Source of the DNA: Glaciihabitans sp.
GTDB lineage: Bacteria; Actinomycetota; Actinomycetes; Actinomycetales; Microbacteriaceae
Assembly (NCBI GenBank): GCA_025464095.1
Contig: JAODMF010000004.1
Coordinates: 1-64,000 of the forward strand
Reading direction: 5' to 3'
DNA: 64,000 bases
A program made the translations under genes and the position numbers. Positions 35,425 to 44,588 of the stretch are shown here, one piece after another. Within the stretch, counting starts at the first letter, position 1, and the number at the start of each line of letters is the position of its first letter. The notes under the pieces were generated by a model that saw nothing but the letters and a program-made list of their open reading frames with translations, did not search any database and was not told the DNA's origin.

Positions 35425-38400
35425 GTGTACCTGAAGAGCCTGACCCTCAAGGGGTTCAAGTCCTTCGCACAGCCGACCACGTTCGCTTTTGAGCGCGGTG
35501 TGACCTGCGTCGTCGGACCCAACGGTTCGGGCAAGAGCAACGTCGTCGACGCGCTGGCCTGGGTGATGGGCGAGCAGGGAGCGAAAACCCTGCGCGGCGG
35601 CAAGATGGAAGACGTCATCTTCGCGGGCACTTCCACTCGCGGTCCCCTCGGCCGCGCGGAAGTCCTGCTGACGATCGACAACGCGGATGGCGCCCTGCCG
35701 ATCGAATACTCCGAGGTCACGATCAGCCGCACGCTGTTCCGCAATGGCGGCAGCGAGTACGCGATCAACGGGTCGAGCGTCCGCCTGCTCGACGTGCAGG
35801 AACTGCTCAGTGACTCCGGACTCGGGCGCGAGATGCATGTCATCGTCGGCCAGGGCCAGTTGGACGCCGTGCTGCACGCCAGCCCGGAGGAGCGGCGCGG
35901 CTTCATCGAAGAGGCCGCCGGCATCCTGAAGCACCGTCGCCGCAAGGAGAAAACGCTCCGCAAGCTCGAGGCGATGCAGGCCAACCTGACGCGCCTGTCC
36001 GACCTCGCGGGAGAGATCCGCCGCCAGTTGAAGCCGCTCGGCCACCAGGCGGAAATCGCCCGTGAGGCGCAGTCGATTGCCGCGATCGTCCGGGATGCCC
36101 GCGCTCGCCTGCTGGCCGACGAAGTTGTTGAGCTTCGGGCGGGCCTGACCGAGTACAGCAGGAGCGAGAACGAGCGCCGCAGCGAGCGGATCGTCCTGCA
36201 GGAACAACTCGACCAGGCGAGGCTGCGCATCGGACGCATCGAGCAGGCGATGGTCGGGGATGCTGTCGACCTCGCTCGCCAGACGGCGTTTGGGCTCGAG
36301 CAGGTGCAGGATCGCCTTCGCGGCCTCTACACGCTAGCCAACCAGAAGCTCGCGCTGCTCGGCCAGCAGTCGGACCAGCCCGGCCGTGGCGTTACCGTCT
36401 CGCCGTCCGCGGTGCAGGACGCCAGGGACGAAGCGAACAGGCTGCGTGGCGAAGTCACACTCGCCGAGGAGGCCGTTGGGGCTGCCGCGGCAGGCACGGC
36501 GACCGCAAAGGCTTCGCTCGACTCGCTCGACGAGGAGATCAGCGCGCAGAGCGCACTTGTCTCCCGCCACGACCTCGAGGTCGCCCGACTGGCCGGACAG
36601 ATCGAGGTCGCCAAGTCACGCCTGGCGGCGACTCGCGGCGAGGTTCTGCGCCAGCAAAACGCTCTCGAGCAGGCGGAGCAGCGCCGTGACACCACGCGCT
36701 CCGAGTTCGTGTCACTCGAAGCGGCGGCAGCGACCAGCGATGAGGGCGACGGCAGGCTGGATGCCGCGTACGAGCGGGCCGAGGCCGAGGTCGCCGCCGC
36801 GCAGGTCGAGATCGAGCGGCTGCGCGACGAGCTCCATGCCTCCGAGCGGGAGCGGGACGCGCTCGCCGCCCGCAACTCGGCGCTGTCGATGGCCGTGGAC
36901 CAGAAGGATGGCTCCGCCTCGATCGTCGGAACCTCCGGCATCCGCGGCCTGGTCGCCGAACACGTGCAGGTCACCCCCGGATACGAGGCCGCGATCGCCG
37001 CTGCGCTCGGAAGCCTCGCCGATGCCGTGCTGGCCGAGACGCACGACGCGGCGCTGACGGCACTCGACTCGGCGCGGGCATCCGATGCCGGACGCGTCGA
37101 GATTGTCGTGGCCGAGGCGCAGGCCGCCGCGGGTCTCGGTTCGCTCCCCGCCGGCGTGACGCCGGCCTCCGATTTCGTGAACGCTCCCGCCGGCATCCTC
37201 GGCATCCTGGCCAGGGTCGTCGTCGTGCACGACCTGGATGCGGCCCGCAGTGCATGGCCCGCCCTGCGCAAGCTCGACGACGTGACAGTGATCACGCGCG
37301 CCGGCGACGTGTTGACCGAGTACGTGCTGCGCGGTGGGGCCGGCGGCAAACGTTCCCGGCTGGAGCTGGTGGCCGAGCGGGATGTCGCTGCCGAGAAGCT
37401 CGCCACCGTGAGCACCACGATCGAACGCACGCGTTTCGCGCTCGCCGAAAAGCGTGGGCACCTCGAGACGGCAACCTCGGAATCGGCAGCAGCGCTGGCA
37501 CGGCTGCGCGAGTTCGACGCCGCTCTCGCCGCGCACAGCGAAAAGCTCGGGCGCCTGCGCGTTCAACTCGAAGCCGCCCAGGCCGAATGCGAGCGATTGT
37601 CTGCAGCTGTGCAGGTTGCGAACGAGGCGGCGCGCGTCGCCGAGGAGGACGTCGAGCGAGCCACCGCCGAGCGCGACGAGTATGCGTCGACGCCGCGCCC
37701 CATCCTCGACGTGTCTGCCCGCGATGGAATGGTGATCGAGCTGGAGGCCGCTCGCGCCGCAGAGCTGCAGCAGCGCATCCAGCTGGAAACCGTTCGAGAG
37801 CGGGTGCGCGCCGAGGATGCCAGGGCCGAGAGCCTCGCGCGCCAGCTCATCGAGGAGCGTGCGGCCGCGGACGAGCAGGCACGGCTGGTTGTACTGCGTC
37901 AGCGGCAGGTGGCATCGGCGAATTCCGTGGTCACGGCTCTGCCCGCGGTACTGGATGCCGTTGACCGTTCCGTCTCCGAGGCCCGCGTCGCGCTGGCCGC
38001 ACGCGAGGCCGAGCGCTCCCACCAGAACGAAGAACTCGCCCAGCTGCGCGGCTCGGAGAACTCGCTGCGGGAGCGCCTGACCAGCGTGGGCGACACGGTG
38101 CACGGGATCGAAATGCAGATCTACGAGAAGAAGCTGCACCTCTCGGCTCTGCTGGAGCGGGCGGGGGAGGAGCTCGGGCTCGTCGAAGACGTGCTGGTCG
38201 CCGAGTACGGGCCGCACCTGCCGGTTCCGGACGATGCTGAGACGGAGGGCTCCGGCGAAGAGGCACCCGCGAAGAAGTTCGTCCGCGCCGAGCAGGAGGC
38301 CCGCCTTGCCCGGGCCGACCGCAAGCTCACCCAGCTGGGACGGGTGAACCCGCTCGCGCTCGAAGAGTTCGCGGCACTGGAGCAGCGCCATCGATTCCTC

Positions 38401-38946
38401 ACCGAGCAACTCACCGACCTCACCGACACTCGCAAAGACCTCCTCACGATCATCGAGGAGATCGACGAGAAGATGCAGGACATCTTCGCGAGCGCATTCG
38501 AAGACACCAAGGCGGCCTTCAACCAGGTGTTCCCGGTTCTCTTCCCGGGTGGTACCGGCAGCATCCATCTCACCGACCCGGAGAACATGCTCACGACGGG
38601 CATCGAGGTCAGCGTGAAGCCGGCGGGCAAGAAGATCGAGCGGCTGTCCCTGCTCTCGGGCGGTGAGCGTTCCCTGGCCGCGGTCGCGCTGCTGATCGCG
38701 ATCTTCAAGGCGCGGCCCAGCCCGTTCTACATCATGGACGAGGTTGAGGCGGCGCTCGACGACGCCAATCTGGGGCGACTGCTGACGATCTTCGAAGACC
38801 TGCGGCGGTCATCCCAGCTGATCGTTATCACGCACCAGAAGCGCACGATGGAGATCGCGGATGCCCTGTACGGCGTCTCGATGCGCGCAGACGGGATCAG
38901 CGCCGTTGTCGGCCAGCGCGTCGCGACGGAGTCCGCTGCCATATAG
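35425..38946 (+). CDS. smc: Chromosome segregation protein SMC
   Basis: SMC condenses and organises the chromosome with ScpA/ScpB and acts from ParB-parS loading sites. The 1173 residues are full length: Walker A GPNGSGKSNVVDAL (about residues 32-45), coiled coil to about 500, a hinge (about 510-640, SIVGTSGIRGLVAEHVQVTP), the return coiled coil, then signature LSGGERSLAA and Walker B FYIMDEVEAALDD. The GTG at 35425 gives the standard MYLKSLTLKGFKSFA start, with GAAAGG 7-8 bp upstream. Confidence 0.97.
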   Translation: MYLKSLTLKGFKSFAQPTTFAFERGVTCVVGPNGSGKSNVVDALAWVMGEQGAKTLRGGKMEDVIFAGTSTRGPLGRAEVLLTIDNADGALPIEYSEVTISRTLFRNGGSEYAINGSSVRLLDVQELLSDSGLGREMHVIVGQGQLDAVLHASPEERRGFIEEAAGILKHRRRKEKTLRKLEAMQANLTRLSDLAGEIRRQLKPLGHQAEIAREAQSIAAIVRDARARLLADEVVELRAGLTEYSRSENERRSERIVLQEQLDQARLRIGRIEQAMVGDAVDLARQTAFGLEQVQDRLRGLYTLANQKLALLGQQSDQPGRGVTVSPSAVQDARDEANRLRGEVTLAEEAVGAAAAGTATAKASLDSLDEEISAQSALVSRHDLEVARLAGQIEVAKSRLAATRGEVLRQQNALEQAEQRRDTTRSEFVSLEAAAATSDEGDGRLDAAYERAEAEVAAAQVEIERLRDELHASERERDALAARNSALSMAVDQKDGSASIVGTSGIRGLVAEHVQVTPGYEAAIAAALGSLADAVLAETHDAALTALDSARASDAGRVEIVVAEAQAAAGLGSLPAGVTPASDFVNAPAGILGILARVVVVHDLDAARSAWPALRKLDDVTVITRAGDVLTEYVLRGGAGGKRSRLELVAERDVAAEKLATVSTTIERTRFALAEKRGHLETATSESAAALARLREFDAALAAHSEKLGRLRVQLEAAQAECERLSAAVQVANEAARVAEEDVERATAERDEYASTPRPILDVSARDGMVIELEAARAAELQQRIQLETVRERVRAEDARAESLARQLIEERAAADEQARLVVLRQRQVASANSVVTALPAVLDAVDRSVSEARVALAAREAERSHQNEELAQLRGSENSLRERLTSVGDTVHGIEMQIYEKKLHLSALLERAGEELGLVEDVLVAEYGPHLPVPDDAETEGSGEEAPAKKFVRAEQEARLARADRKLTQLGRVNPLALEEFAALEQRHRFLTEQLTDLTDTRKDLLTIIEEIDEKMQDIFASAFEDTKAAFNQVFPVLFPGGTGSIHLTDPENMLTTGIEVSVKPAGKKIERLSLLSGGERSLAAVALLIAIFKARPSPFYIMDEVEAALDDANLGRLLTIFEDLRRSSQLIVITHQKRTMEIADALYGVSMRADGISAVVGQRVATESAAI

Positions 38947-38970
38947 CGGGGGGCCGCTCATTAAGCATTC

Positions 38971-40644
38971 CTACCCCAGCCGCTTGTCGCCCGGGTCGAG
39001 CACGCGGAGCCACCGGCACCCGTAGCCGTCGAGGAGCAGTTGCACCGCGCCGCGAGGCCCGACCGCCACGGTTCCTTCGACCAACAGGTCGACGAGAATG
39101 GTGCCATCCACCGTGTCGCGCAGTTCCAGGTCAACGGTGGCGGGGTTCGATCCGAAGTTGTGCAGGGCGATCATCCGCCCCTCTGCCCCCGACACGGCGT
39201 GCGCGAGTACCGCGGGAACCGGATGCTCGAGAATTTCGAGGTCGCCCCACCCGATCTCCACCGACGCGCGGTTGCGCTCGATCAGCTTGCGCACGAAATG
39301 CAGCAGGGAGTCCGGATCATGCCGCTGCTCCGACGCGTTGATGTGCTCGGGGGAGTAGCCATCGTCGGGGATGGGCGCGACGAGCCGGGACGCGGGAGCG
39401 TTGGAGAATCCGCCATTCCTGGTCGGGGCCCATTGCATGGGAGTGCGCACAGACATCCGTCCGCCAATGTTGAGGTTCTCGCCCATGCCGAGTTCTTCGC
39501 CGTAGAACAGAACGGGCGTGCCCGGAAGAGAGAACAACAGGCTGTAGACCATTCGTATTCGCCGCGGGTCGCCGCCGAGCATCGTCGGAAGCCGGCGAAC
39601 GATGCCGCGGTTGTAGGCCCGCATGTTCTCCTCGGGGCCGAACGCGTCGAAGACCTCCTGGCGTTCCGACTCGCTCAACTTGTCGAGCGTGAGTTCATCG
39701 TGGTTGCGTACGAAGTTCGCCCACTGCGCCTCCACCGGCAGCGGGGGACGAGCCTTCAGCGCCCGCGCGAGCGGCCGGGCATCCGAGCGAGCCAGGGACA
39801 GGTACATGTTCTCCATGGCGATGAAGTCGAACTGCATCGTCAGTCCGTCGGCATCGTCCCCGCCGAAGTAGCGCAGCTGGTCCTTGTGCGGCAGGTTCAC
39901 CTCGCCCAGCAACATCCCCTCGCCCGATCGGCGCCCGAGGAACTCGCGCAGTGACCGCAGGAAGTCGAGTGGATGATCCAGCACCCCCTCCTCGGGCAGG
40001 ACGCCCTCGGTGTCGAGGATGAAAGGAACGGCGTCGACCCGAAAGCCGCTGATGCCCAGTTCCAGCCAGAACCCCATGATCTTGACCATTTCATCGCGCA
40101 CCTTCGGGTTCACGACATTGAGATCGGGCTGTTCCTTGTAGAAAGAGTGGAGGTAGTACTGGTTCGTCTTCTTGTCCAGTTGCCAAACGCTCGTCTCCTC
40201 GCCGGGAAACGACACCGGTTCCGAGTGCTTCGGCGGGGAATCCCGCCAGACATAGAAGTCGCGGTACTTGTTGGTCTTGCTTGAGCGCGATGCAACGAAC
40301 CACGGATGCTTCACCGACGTGTGGTTGACGACGAGATCGATGATGACCCGCATGCCGCGATCCCGCGCGGTTCGGATGACCTCCACCGCGTCGCCCAGGT
40401 CGCCAAGGCGCGGGTCGACGGAGTAGAAGTCGCTGATGTCGTAGCCGTCATCGCGGTTCGGCGACGGGTAGAACGGCATCAGCCACAGGCAGGTCACGCC
40501 GAGTTCGTGCAGGTAGTCCATCCGGTGGGCGAGACCCTCAAAGTCCCCGACCCCGTCGTCATTCCAGTCCAGGAATGTCTTGATGTCGACGCAGTAGATG
40601 ACGGCACTCTTCCACCACAGGTCACTGGTATCGGTGATTCTCAC
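38971..40644 (-). CDS. GH13 alpha-glucosidase/trehalose-synthase-like enzyme
   Basis: The 557 residues form a GH13 TIM barrel: VIYCVDIKTFLDWNDDGVGD at the start, DLVVNHTSVKHPW, nucleophile Asp in GISGFRVDAVPFIL, acid Glu in GMLLGEVNLPHKD, and the stabilising Asp in FVRNHDE. YCVDIKTFLDWN and the LGEVN strand recall trehalose synthase (TreS) and related amylases, so maltose/trehalose interconversion or alpha-glucan hydrolysis is likely. GTG 40644 gives the natural N-terminus. It is divergent from nothing: the lipoprotein gene upstream runs in the same direction. Confidence 0.87.
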   Translation of the reverse strand: MRITDTSDLWWKSAVIYCVDIKTFLDWNDDGVGDFEGLAHRMDYLHELGVTCLWLMPFYPSPNRDDGYDISDFYSVDPRLGDLGDAVEVIRTARDRGMRVIIDLVVNHTSVKHPWFVASRSSKTNKYRDFYVWRDSPPKHSEPVSFPGEETSVWQLDKKTNQYYLHSFYKEQPDLNVVNPKVRDEMVKIMGFWLELGISGFRVDAVPFILDTEGVLPEEGVLDHPLDFLRSLREFLGRRSGEGMLLGEVNLPHKDQLRYFGGDDADGLTMQFDFIAMENMYLSLARSDARPLARALKARPPLPVEAQWANFVRNHDELTLDKLSESERQEVFDAFGPEENMRAYNRGIVRRLPTMLGGDPRRIRMVYSLLFSLPGTPVLFYGEELGMGENLNIGGRMSVRTPMQWAPTRNGGFSNAPASRLVAPIPDDGYSPEHINASEQRHDPDSLLHFVRKLIERNRASVEIGWGDLEILEHPVPAVLAHAVSGAEGRMIALHNFGSNPATVDLELRDTVDGTILVDLLVEGTVAVGPRGAVQLLLDGYGCRWLRVLDPGDKRLG

Positions 40645-40717
40645 CCTTCGACTGTTCCGTACCGGTGCAGACAAGACCAGCCCCTTGCGCCCACAACGCC
40701 GCCGCCCCGTGCAACCT

Positions 40718-40753
40718 GGTTTCGTTCCCGCAGGCGGTTTCGTTCCCGCAGGC
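40718..40753. repeat. 18-bp perfect tandem duplication
   Basis: GGTTTCGTTCCCGCAGGC occurs twice back to back in the gap between the GH13 and lipoprotein genes. It is a local slippage duplication with no evident function. Confidence 0.8.
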
Positions 40754-40778
40754 GCCCGCGACACGGCGGGCTGGCCGG

Positions 40779-41489
40779 CTACTTTGCCGTTGGCGTTGGC
40801 GTTGGCGTCGGCGCCGGCGTTGCCGTGCTCGAGAAATAGTCCTCGCTGAAGTCGATGATCACGATGTACGGCGCCTTCGACGCGCGGGTTGTCTCGATCC
40901 GGGTTGCCGTACTGTCGCCGCTCGAGGTGAGGATGGTGCCCCCGTGCCTCGGGAGCGACGACAACCGCAACGCCAGCAGATCCTCCGGCATCCCCGCGGG
41001 CATGAACTGGGCCCGCACTGCGATTCCGGATACCTCGGTGACTACGGAAGCGATGACCTTCTGGCCCGCGGAGATCTGCGCCAGCTCGGGGGAGCCGACC
41101 AGCGTCGTCGGGGACGCGAAACCGCTCGAGTCGAAGAGGGTGTCGACAACCCCGGCGTTCGCCGTGGCATCCCCGGGTACCTCGACCGAATACACGTCTG
41201 CACGCGCAATCTGGCAGTGGGTCGGGCCGTCCGCACCGCTTCCGACTGTGATGCTGCCACACGAGTCGACCACGCTGGAGGAGAGGAGCTTCATCCCGGC
41301 CGGAACGGTGAGCGTCGTAACCAGGTTCAGGTGCGTCGTCGTGCCCGCACGGAGCAACTTCATGTGCTGCGAATTGGGGTCTATCCCGATGCTCGTGCAC
41401 GCCGTGATCGAGACGAGTAGCGCGGCAACGACAGCGCCGGTGAGCACGCGTCGAGCGTGCGGCGAGATTCCCACGTGCAGTGCCCCCAT
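40779..41489 (-). CDS. Putative lipoprotein of unknown function
   Basis: The 236 residues begin with a basic start, a hydrophobic stretch (VLTGAVVAALLV) and a lipobox-like SITAC at about residues 27-31. The mature part is beta-rich, with Cys residues in DSCGS and HCQIA that could form a disulfide. The C-terminus is a Thr-Pro repeat (TPAPTPTPTPT), coded by 6-bp GTTGGC-type repeats. No family is recognised. It is transcribed toward the GH13 gene and divergently from ftsY. Confidence 0.72.
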   Translation of the reverse strand: MGALHVGISPHARRVLTGAVVAALLVSITACTSIGIDPNSQHMKLLRAGTTTHLNLVTTLTVPAGMKLLSSSVVDSCGSITVGSGADGPTHCQIARADVYSVEVPGDATANAGVVDTLFDSSGFASPTTLVGSPELAQISAGQKVIASVVTEVSGIAVRAQFMPAGMPEDLLALRLSSLPRHGGTILTSSGDSTATRIETTRASKAPYIVIIDFSEDYFSSTATPAPTPTPTPTAK

Positions 41490-41561
41490 TCCATGCGAGT
41501 GGTATGACGCTAGCGCATTCCCATTGCGGTGCGCACGCGCCGGGCGGACAGTCGAAGACGC

Positions 41562-41567
41562 TAGCCT
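41562..41567 (+). promoter_or_regulatory. Possible -10 (TAGCCT) of ftsY
   Basis: TAGCCT ends six bases before the ATG and no Shine-Dalgarno sequence lies between, so a leaderless transcript is inferred. Confidence 0.42.
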
Positions 41568-41573
41568 GAGTTC

Positions 41574-42452
41574 ATGGCTGAGCGCACGAACTCATGGTCG
41601 CTCGGGACCGCACTCCGGGGCATGTTCGCGCGCAAGACAATCGACGAGCAGACCTGGACGGATCTCGAAGACGCCCTGCTCTCCGCCGATTTCGGCCCCG
41701 ACATTGCCGACGCCGTGGTGACAGACCTCCGGGCCAAAGTCGACCGGTACCGTACAACCGATCCGACCGACCTGCAGCGGATGCTCCGCGAGACTCTCGA
41801 GGAACGTTTCACCAGGCTCGACTCGACGCTCCATCTCAGCAACCGTCCGGCGGTTGTGCTCGTTGTGGGCGTGAACGGCGTGGGAAAGACGACCACGATC
41901 GGCAAGTTCGCCAAGTTCCTCACCAACTACGGACGCACGGTCGTTGTCGGGGCGGCTGACACGTTCCGGGCCGCTGCCGTGGAGCAGCTGGCGACGTGGG
42001 CGGAGCGGGGCGGCGCATCCATCGTTCGTCCGCAGCAGCAGGGACAGGACCCGGCATCCGTCGCCTTCCAGACCGTGGAGCGCGCGCAGCGGGACGGCAT
42101 CGAGATCGTGCTGATCGACACCGCCGGTCGCCTGCAAACCAAGAGCGGGCTCATGGACGAGCTTGGCAAGATTCGCCGTGTCATCGAGAAGCAGGAACCT
42201 ATCGCCGAGGTGCTGCTCGTTCTCGACGCGACGACCGGGCAGAACGGGCTGGCGCAGGCGGAAGCGTTCATCCAGCATGCGGGTGTGACCGGGCTGGTAC
42301 TCACCAAACTGGACGGAAGTGCAAAGGGCGGATTCGTTCTTGCCGTGCAGGAGAAGACGGGCATCCCCATCAAGCTCGTCGGGCAGGGCGAAGGAATCGG
42401 GGACCTCACCGGATTCACCCCGCACGTCTTCGTGCAAAATTTGGTCGGCTGA
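41574..42452 (+). CDS. ftsY: Signal recognition particle receptor FtsY
   Basis: FtsY docks the SRP-ribosome complex at the membrane. The 292 residues contain the N and G domains only: GVNGVGKTTTIGK (residues 99-111), DTFRAAAVEQL, DTAGRLQTKSGLMDEL and TKLDGSAKGG. The long acidic N-terminal A domain of E. coli FtsY is absent, as in many actinobacteria. Its partner gene ffh lies 4 kb downstream. Confidence 0.96.
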   Translation: MAERTNSWSLGTALRGMFARKTIDEQTWTDLEDALLSADFGPDIADAVVTDLRAKVDRYRTTDPTDLQRMLRETLEERFTRLDSTLHLSNRPAVVLVVGVNGVGKTTTIGKFAKFLTNYGRTVVVGAADTFRAAAVEQLATWAERGGASIVRPQQQGQDPASVAFQTVERAQRDGIEIVLIDTAGRLQTKSGLMDELGKIRRVIEKQEPIAEVLLVLDATTGQNGLAQAEAFIQHAGVTGLVLTKLDGSAKGGFVLAVQEKTGIPIKLVGQGEGIGDLTGFTPHVFVQNLVG

Positions 42453-42453
42453 C

Positions 42454-42762
42454 ATGGCCGACGACCTCGAGGATGTTCCGCTCCGGGGGATTCCGCGGGT
42501 CGCCGCGCAGGGTGGGTTGGTGCTGGCAATCTTTGCCGGAACGATCTTCCTGATAATCGTCGTGCTCGGCGCCGGCGGATCCCAGCACCTCGCGCCCGTG
42601 TTCGGGCCGGTCGCGATCGGCGCAACGGCCCTCGGCCTCGTCGCGGCGATCGTGGCCGTCGCCCAGCCGCGCTCGCGGACTCTCGGCATCACGACCCTGA
42701 TCATCCTGCTGCCGTGCACGGTGCTGTCCTTCCTGACTGTTGTCGCCATCGTGAACCGATGA
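42454..42762 (+). CDS. Small membrane protein (three TM)
   Basis: The 102 residues have three hydrophobic helices (near residues 20-40, 48-68 and 76-98) after an acidic start (MADDLEDVP). The function is unknown. The ATG lies one base after the ftsY stop and the end overlaps the next gene by 4 bp (ATGA), so ftsY and two small membrane proteins form one operon. Confidence 0.72.
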   Translation: MADDLEDVPLRGIPRVAAQGGLVLAIFAGTIFLIIVVLGAGGSQHLAPVFGPVAIGATALGLVAAIVAVAQPRSRTLGITTLIILLPCTVLSFLTVVAIVNR

Positions 42763-43094
42763 GTACCCGGCCGACGAACCGACCGCGGCGAACGCTTCCG
42801 GTGCGCCAGCGTGCGCTGCCGCTGGTTGGGATCGCGTCCGCAGTGCTCGGAGCGACCGCGATGGGCTGGGGGTTCTTCTCGGCGATCCTCACGGCGCTCG
42901 ACGGCCAGCGCGGGACCGGATTCCTGGTCGTGTTCTTTGTGGGCGTAGCGCTCATCGTTGCGGCAATCGCGATAGCAATCGCCGAGATCGTGCGGCCGGG
43001 ACCGAACGCCCTCGCGATCCTGACGCTCGGGGTCGCCGCCCTGCCGCTGCTCGGCCTGATCGTGGTGATCGCGGTGGCGCGGGGCGCGAGCTAG
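42759..43094 (+). CDS. Small membrane protein (three TM)
   Basis: The 111 residues have a basic, Arg/Pro-rich start (MSTRPTNRPRRTLPVRQRAL) and three membrane helices. Its overall layout resembles the preceding protein and the two may be ancient duplicates. The function is unknown. It is translationally coupled to its neighbour through ATGA. Confidence 0.7.
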   Translation: MSTRPTNRPRRTLPVRQRALPLVGIASAVLGATAMGWGFFSAILTALDGQRGTGFLVVFFVGVALIVAAIAIAIAEIVRPGPNALAILTLGVAALPLLGLIVVIAVARGAS

Positions 43095-43111
43095 CCCCGG
43101 AGAATGGATGC

Positions 43112-43945
43112 ATGGTCGAGAACCTGCTCAACACGCTGAGGGCTGACTGCGCCAATTGCTTCGGCCTGTGCTGCGTTGCGCTGCCTTTCACGAAATCCGC
43201 GGACTTCCCGATCACCAAGGCGGCGGGGGATGCGTGCGTCAACCTGGGCGCGGACTTCCGGTGCGGCATCCACGATCGTCTCCGCCCCGAGGGTTTCAAG
43301 GGCTCGGCCGTGTTCGACTGCCAGGGCGCGGGCCAGCAGGTGGCGCAGGTCACGTTCGGGGGAGTCAGCTGGCTGGCGGCTCCGGAGACGGCATCCGCAA
43401 TGTTTGCCTCCCTCATCGTGATGCGCCAGCTGCACGAAATGCTCTGGTATCTCGCGCAGGCGCTGTCGTACCCGGCGGCCATCATGGTCGCGGGTGAGGT
43501 GCGGTCGAATCTCGATCGCATCAACCGACTGACGCTCAGCGCGCCCGACGACCTTCTGCGCATCGATGTGGCCGCACACCGTGGGGACGTGGCCGCGGTC
43601 CTCCGGCGCGCCAGCGAACGAGTGCGATCGGGAGTCAAGCGCGTGCCAGGCGGCCAGCGGCCACCGAAGGGGTTGCGAGAGGGAGGCGACCTCATCGGCG
43701 TGGACCTTGCCGGAGTCGACCTCAGCGGGCTCGACCTGCGTGGCGCGTACCTGATTGCGTCGGATCTCTCCGCCGCGCGCCTCGATCGCACGGACCTGAT
43801 TGGAGCCGACCTGCGCGACGCCAACGTCGCCGGCGCGGATCTCTCGACGACTCTGTTTCTCACGCAGATGCAGGCCAACTCGGCGCGGGGTGATGCGGCG
43901 ACGCGGTTACCGGCATCCATCCTGCGCCCATCGCACTGGGGCTAG
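43112..43945 (+). CDS. Pentapeptide-repeat protein with N-terminal cysteine cluster
   Basis: The protein has 277 residues. Residues 13-21 read CANCFGLCC, and further Cys lie in DACVNLG, FRCGIHD and VFDCQG, resembling the metal-binding YkgJ-type cluster. Residues about 190-245 are pentapeptide repeats A(D/N)LxG (LIGVDLAGVDLSGLDLRGAY, then ADLRDANVAGADLS), forming a right-handed beta helix. Such proteins can mimic DNA or scaffold complexes; the combination with a Cys cluster suggests a metal-dependent scaffold. The function is unassigned. Confidence 0.83.
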   Translation: MVENLLNTLRADCANCFGLCCVALPFTKSADFPITKAAGDACVNLGADFRCGIHDRLRPEGFKGSAVFDCQGAGQQVAQVTFGGVSWLAAPETASAMFASLIVMRQLHEMLWYLAQALSYPAAIMVAGEVRSNLDRINRLTLSAPDDLLRIDVAAHRGDVAAVLRRASERVRSGVKRVPGGQRPPKGLREGGDLIGVDLAGVDLSGLDLRGAYLIASDLSAARLDRTDLIGADLRDANVAGADLSTTLFLTQMQANSARGDAATRLPASILRPSHWG

Positions 43946-43954
43946 TGCGAGCGG

Positions 43955-44476
43955 CTATCCGCGCTGGAGCTGGGCGTGCGCCCGTGCGATTCCGCGGTAG
44001 TTCTCGGCGTTGCGACGAACCTTCACTCGCTCCTCGTCGGTGAGCGCCCTGCGTACCTTCGCCGGAACTCCCGCCACCAGCGAGCCTGGCGGGATGACGG
44101 TGTCTTCGAGCACAACGGAGCCTGCGGCGACCAGCGACCCGGCGCCGATCACGGCCCGGTTCAACACCGTTGCGTTCATGCCGATGAGGCAGTCATCCTC
44201 AATCGTGCAGCCGTGGATGACCGCGCCGTGGCCGACGCTGACATTCTCGCCGATGAGCACTGGCGCGCCCGGATCGCAGTGGACGGCGACGAGGTCCTGG
44301 ATGTTGCTGCCGACGCCGAGCGTGATCGAGTCGCGGTCGCCGCGCAGCACCGCCCCGTAGAACACGCTGGACTCCGCAGCGAGCGAAACTCGACCGATCA
44401 GCGTCGCGTTTGGCGCGACCCAGGCGGTCGCGTCGACGGCCGGAAAATCGTCAGCGAAACCGAGGATAAGACCCAT
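43955..44476 (-). CDS. Gamma-carbonic-anhydrase-family protein (left-handed beta helix)
   Basis: The 173 residues are built from hexapeptide repeats. Metal-binding His residues are visible in VAVHCDPG and GHGAVIHGC, as in gamma-class carbonic anhydrases (YrdA/CaiE-like). The sequence NIQDLVAVH is characteristic. Carbonic anhydrase activity is possible but many members lack it. It converges on the pentapeptide gene with 9 bp between stops, and diverges from the propeller protein gene. Confidence 0.88.
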   Translation of the reverse strand: MGLILGFADDFPAVDATAWVAPNATLIGRVSLAAESSVFYGAVLRGDRDSITLGVGSNIQDLVAVHCDPGAPVLIGENVSVGHGAVIHGCTIEDDCLIGMNATVLNRAVIGAGSLVAAGSVVLEDTVIPPGSLVAGVPAKVRRALTDEERVKVRRNAENYRGIARAHAQLQRG

Positions 44477-44588
44477 GCAGCAAGCGTAGACCGCGCCTCT
44501 CGGCCGCCCCGAACGGGGGGTGCGTGCTGGTCCGGAGCTGCATGTTGCGCCAGTAATCTGAGCACCACGATTACGAAAGGCCACCCCG

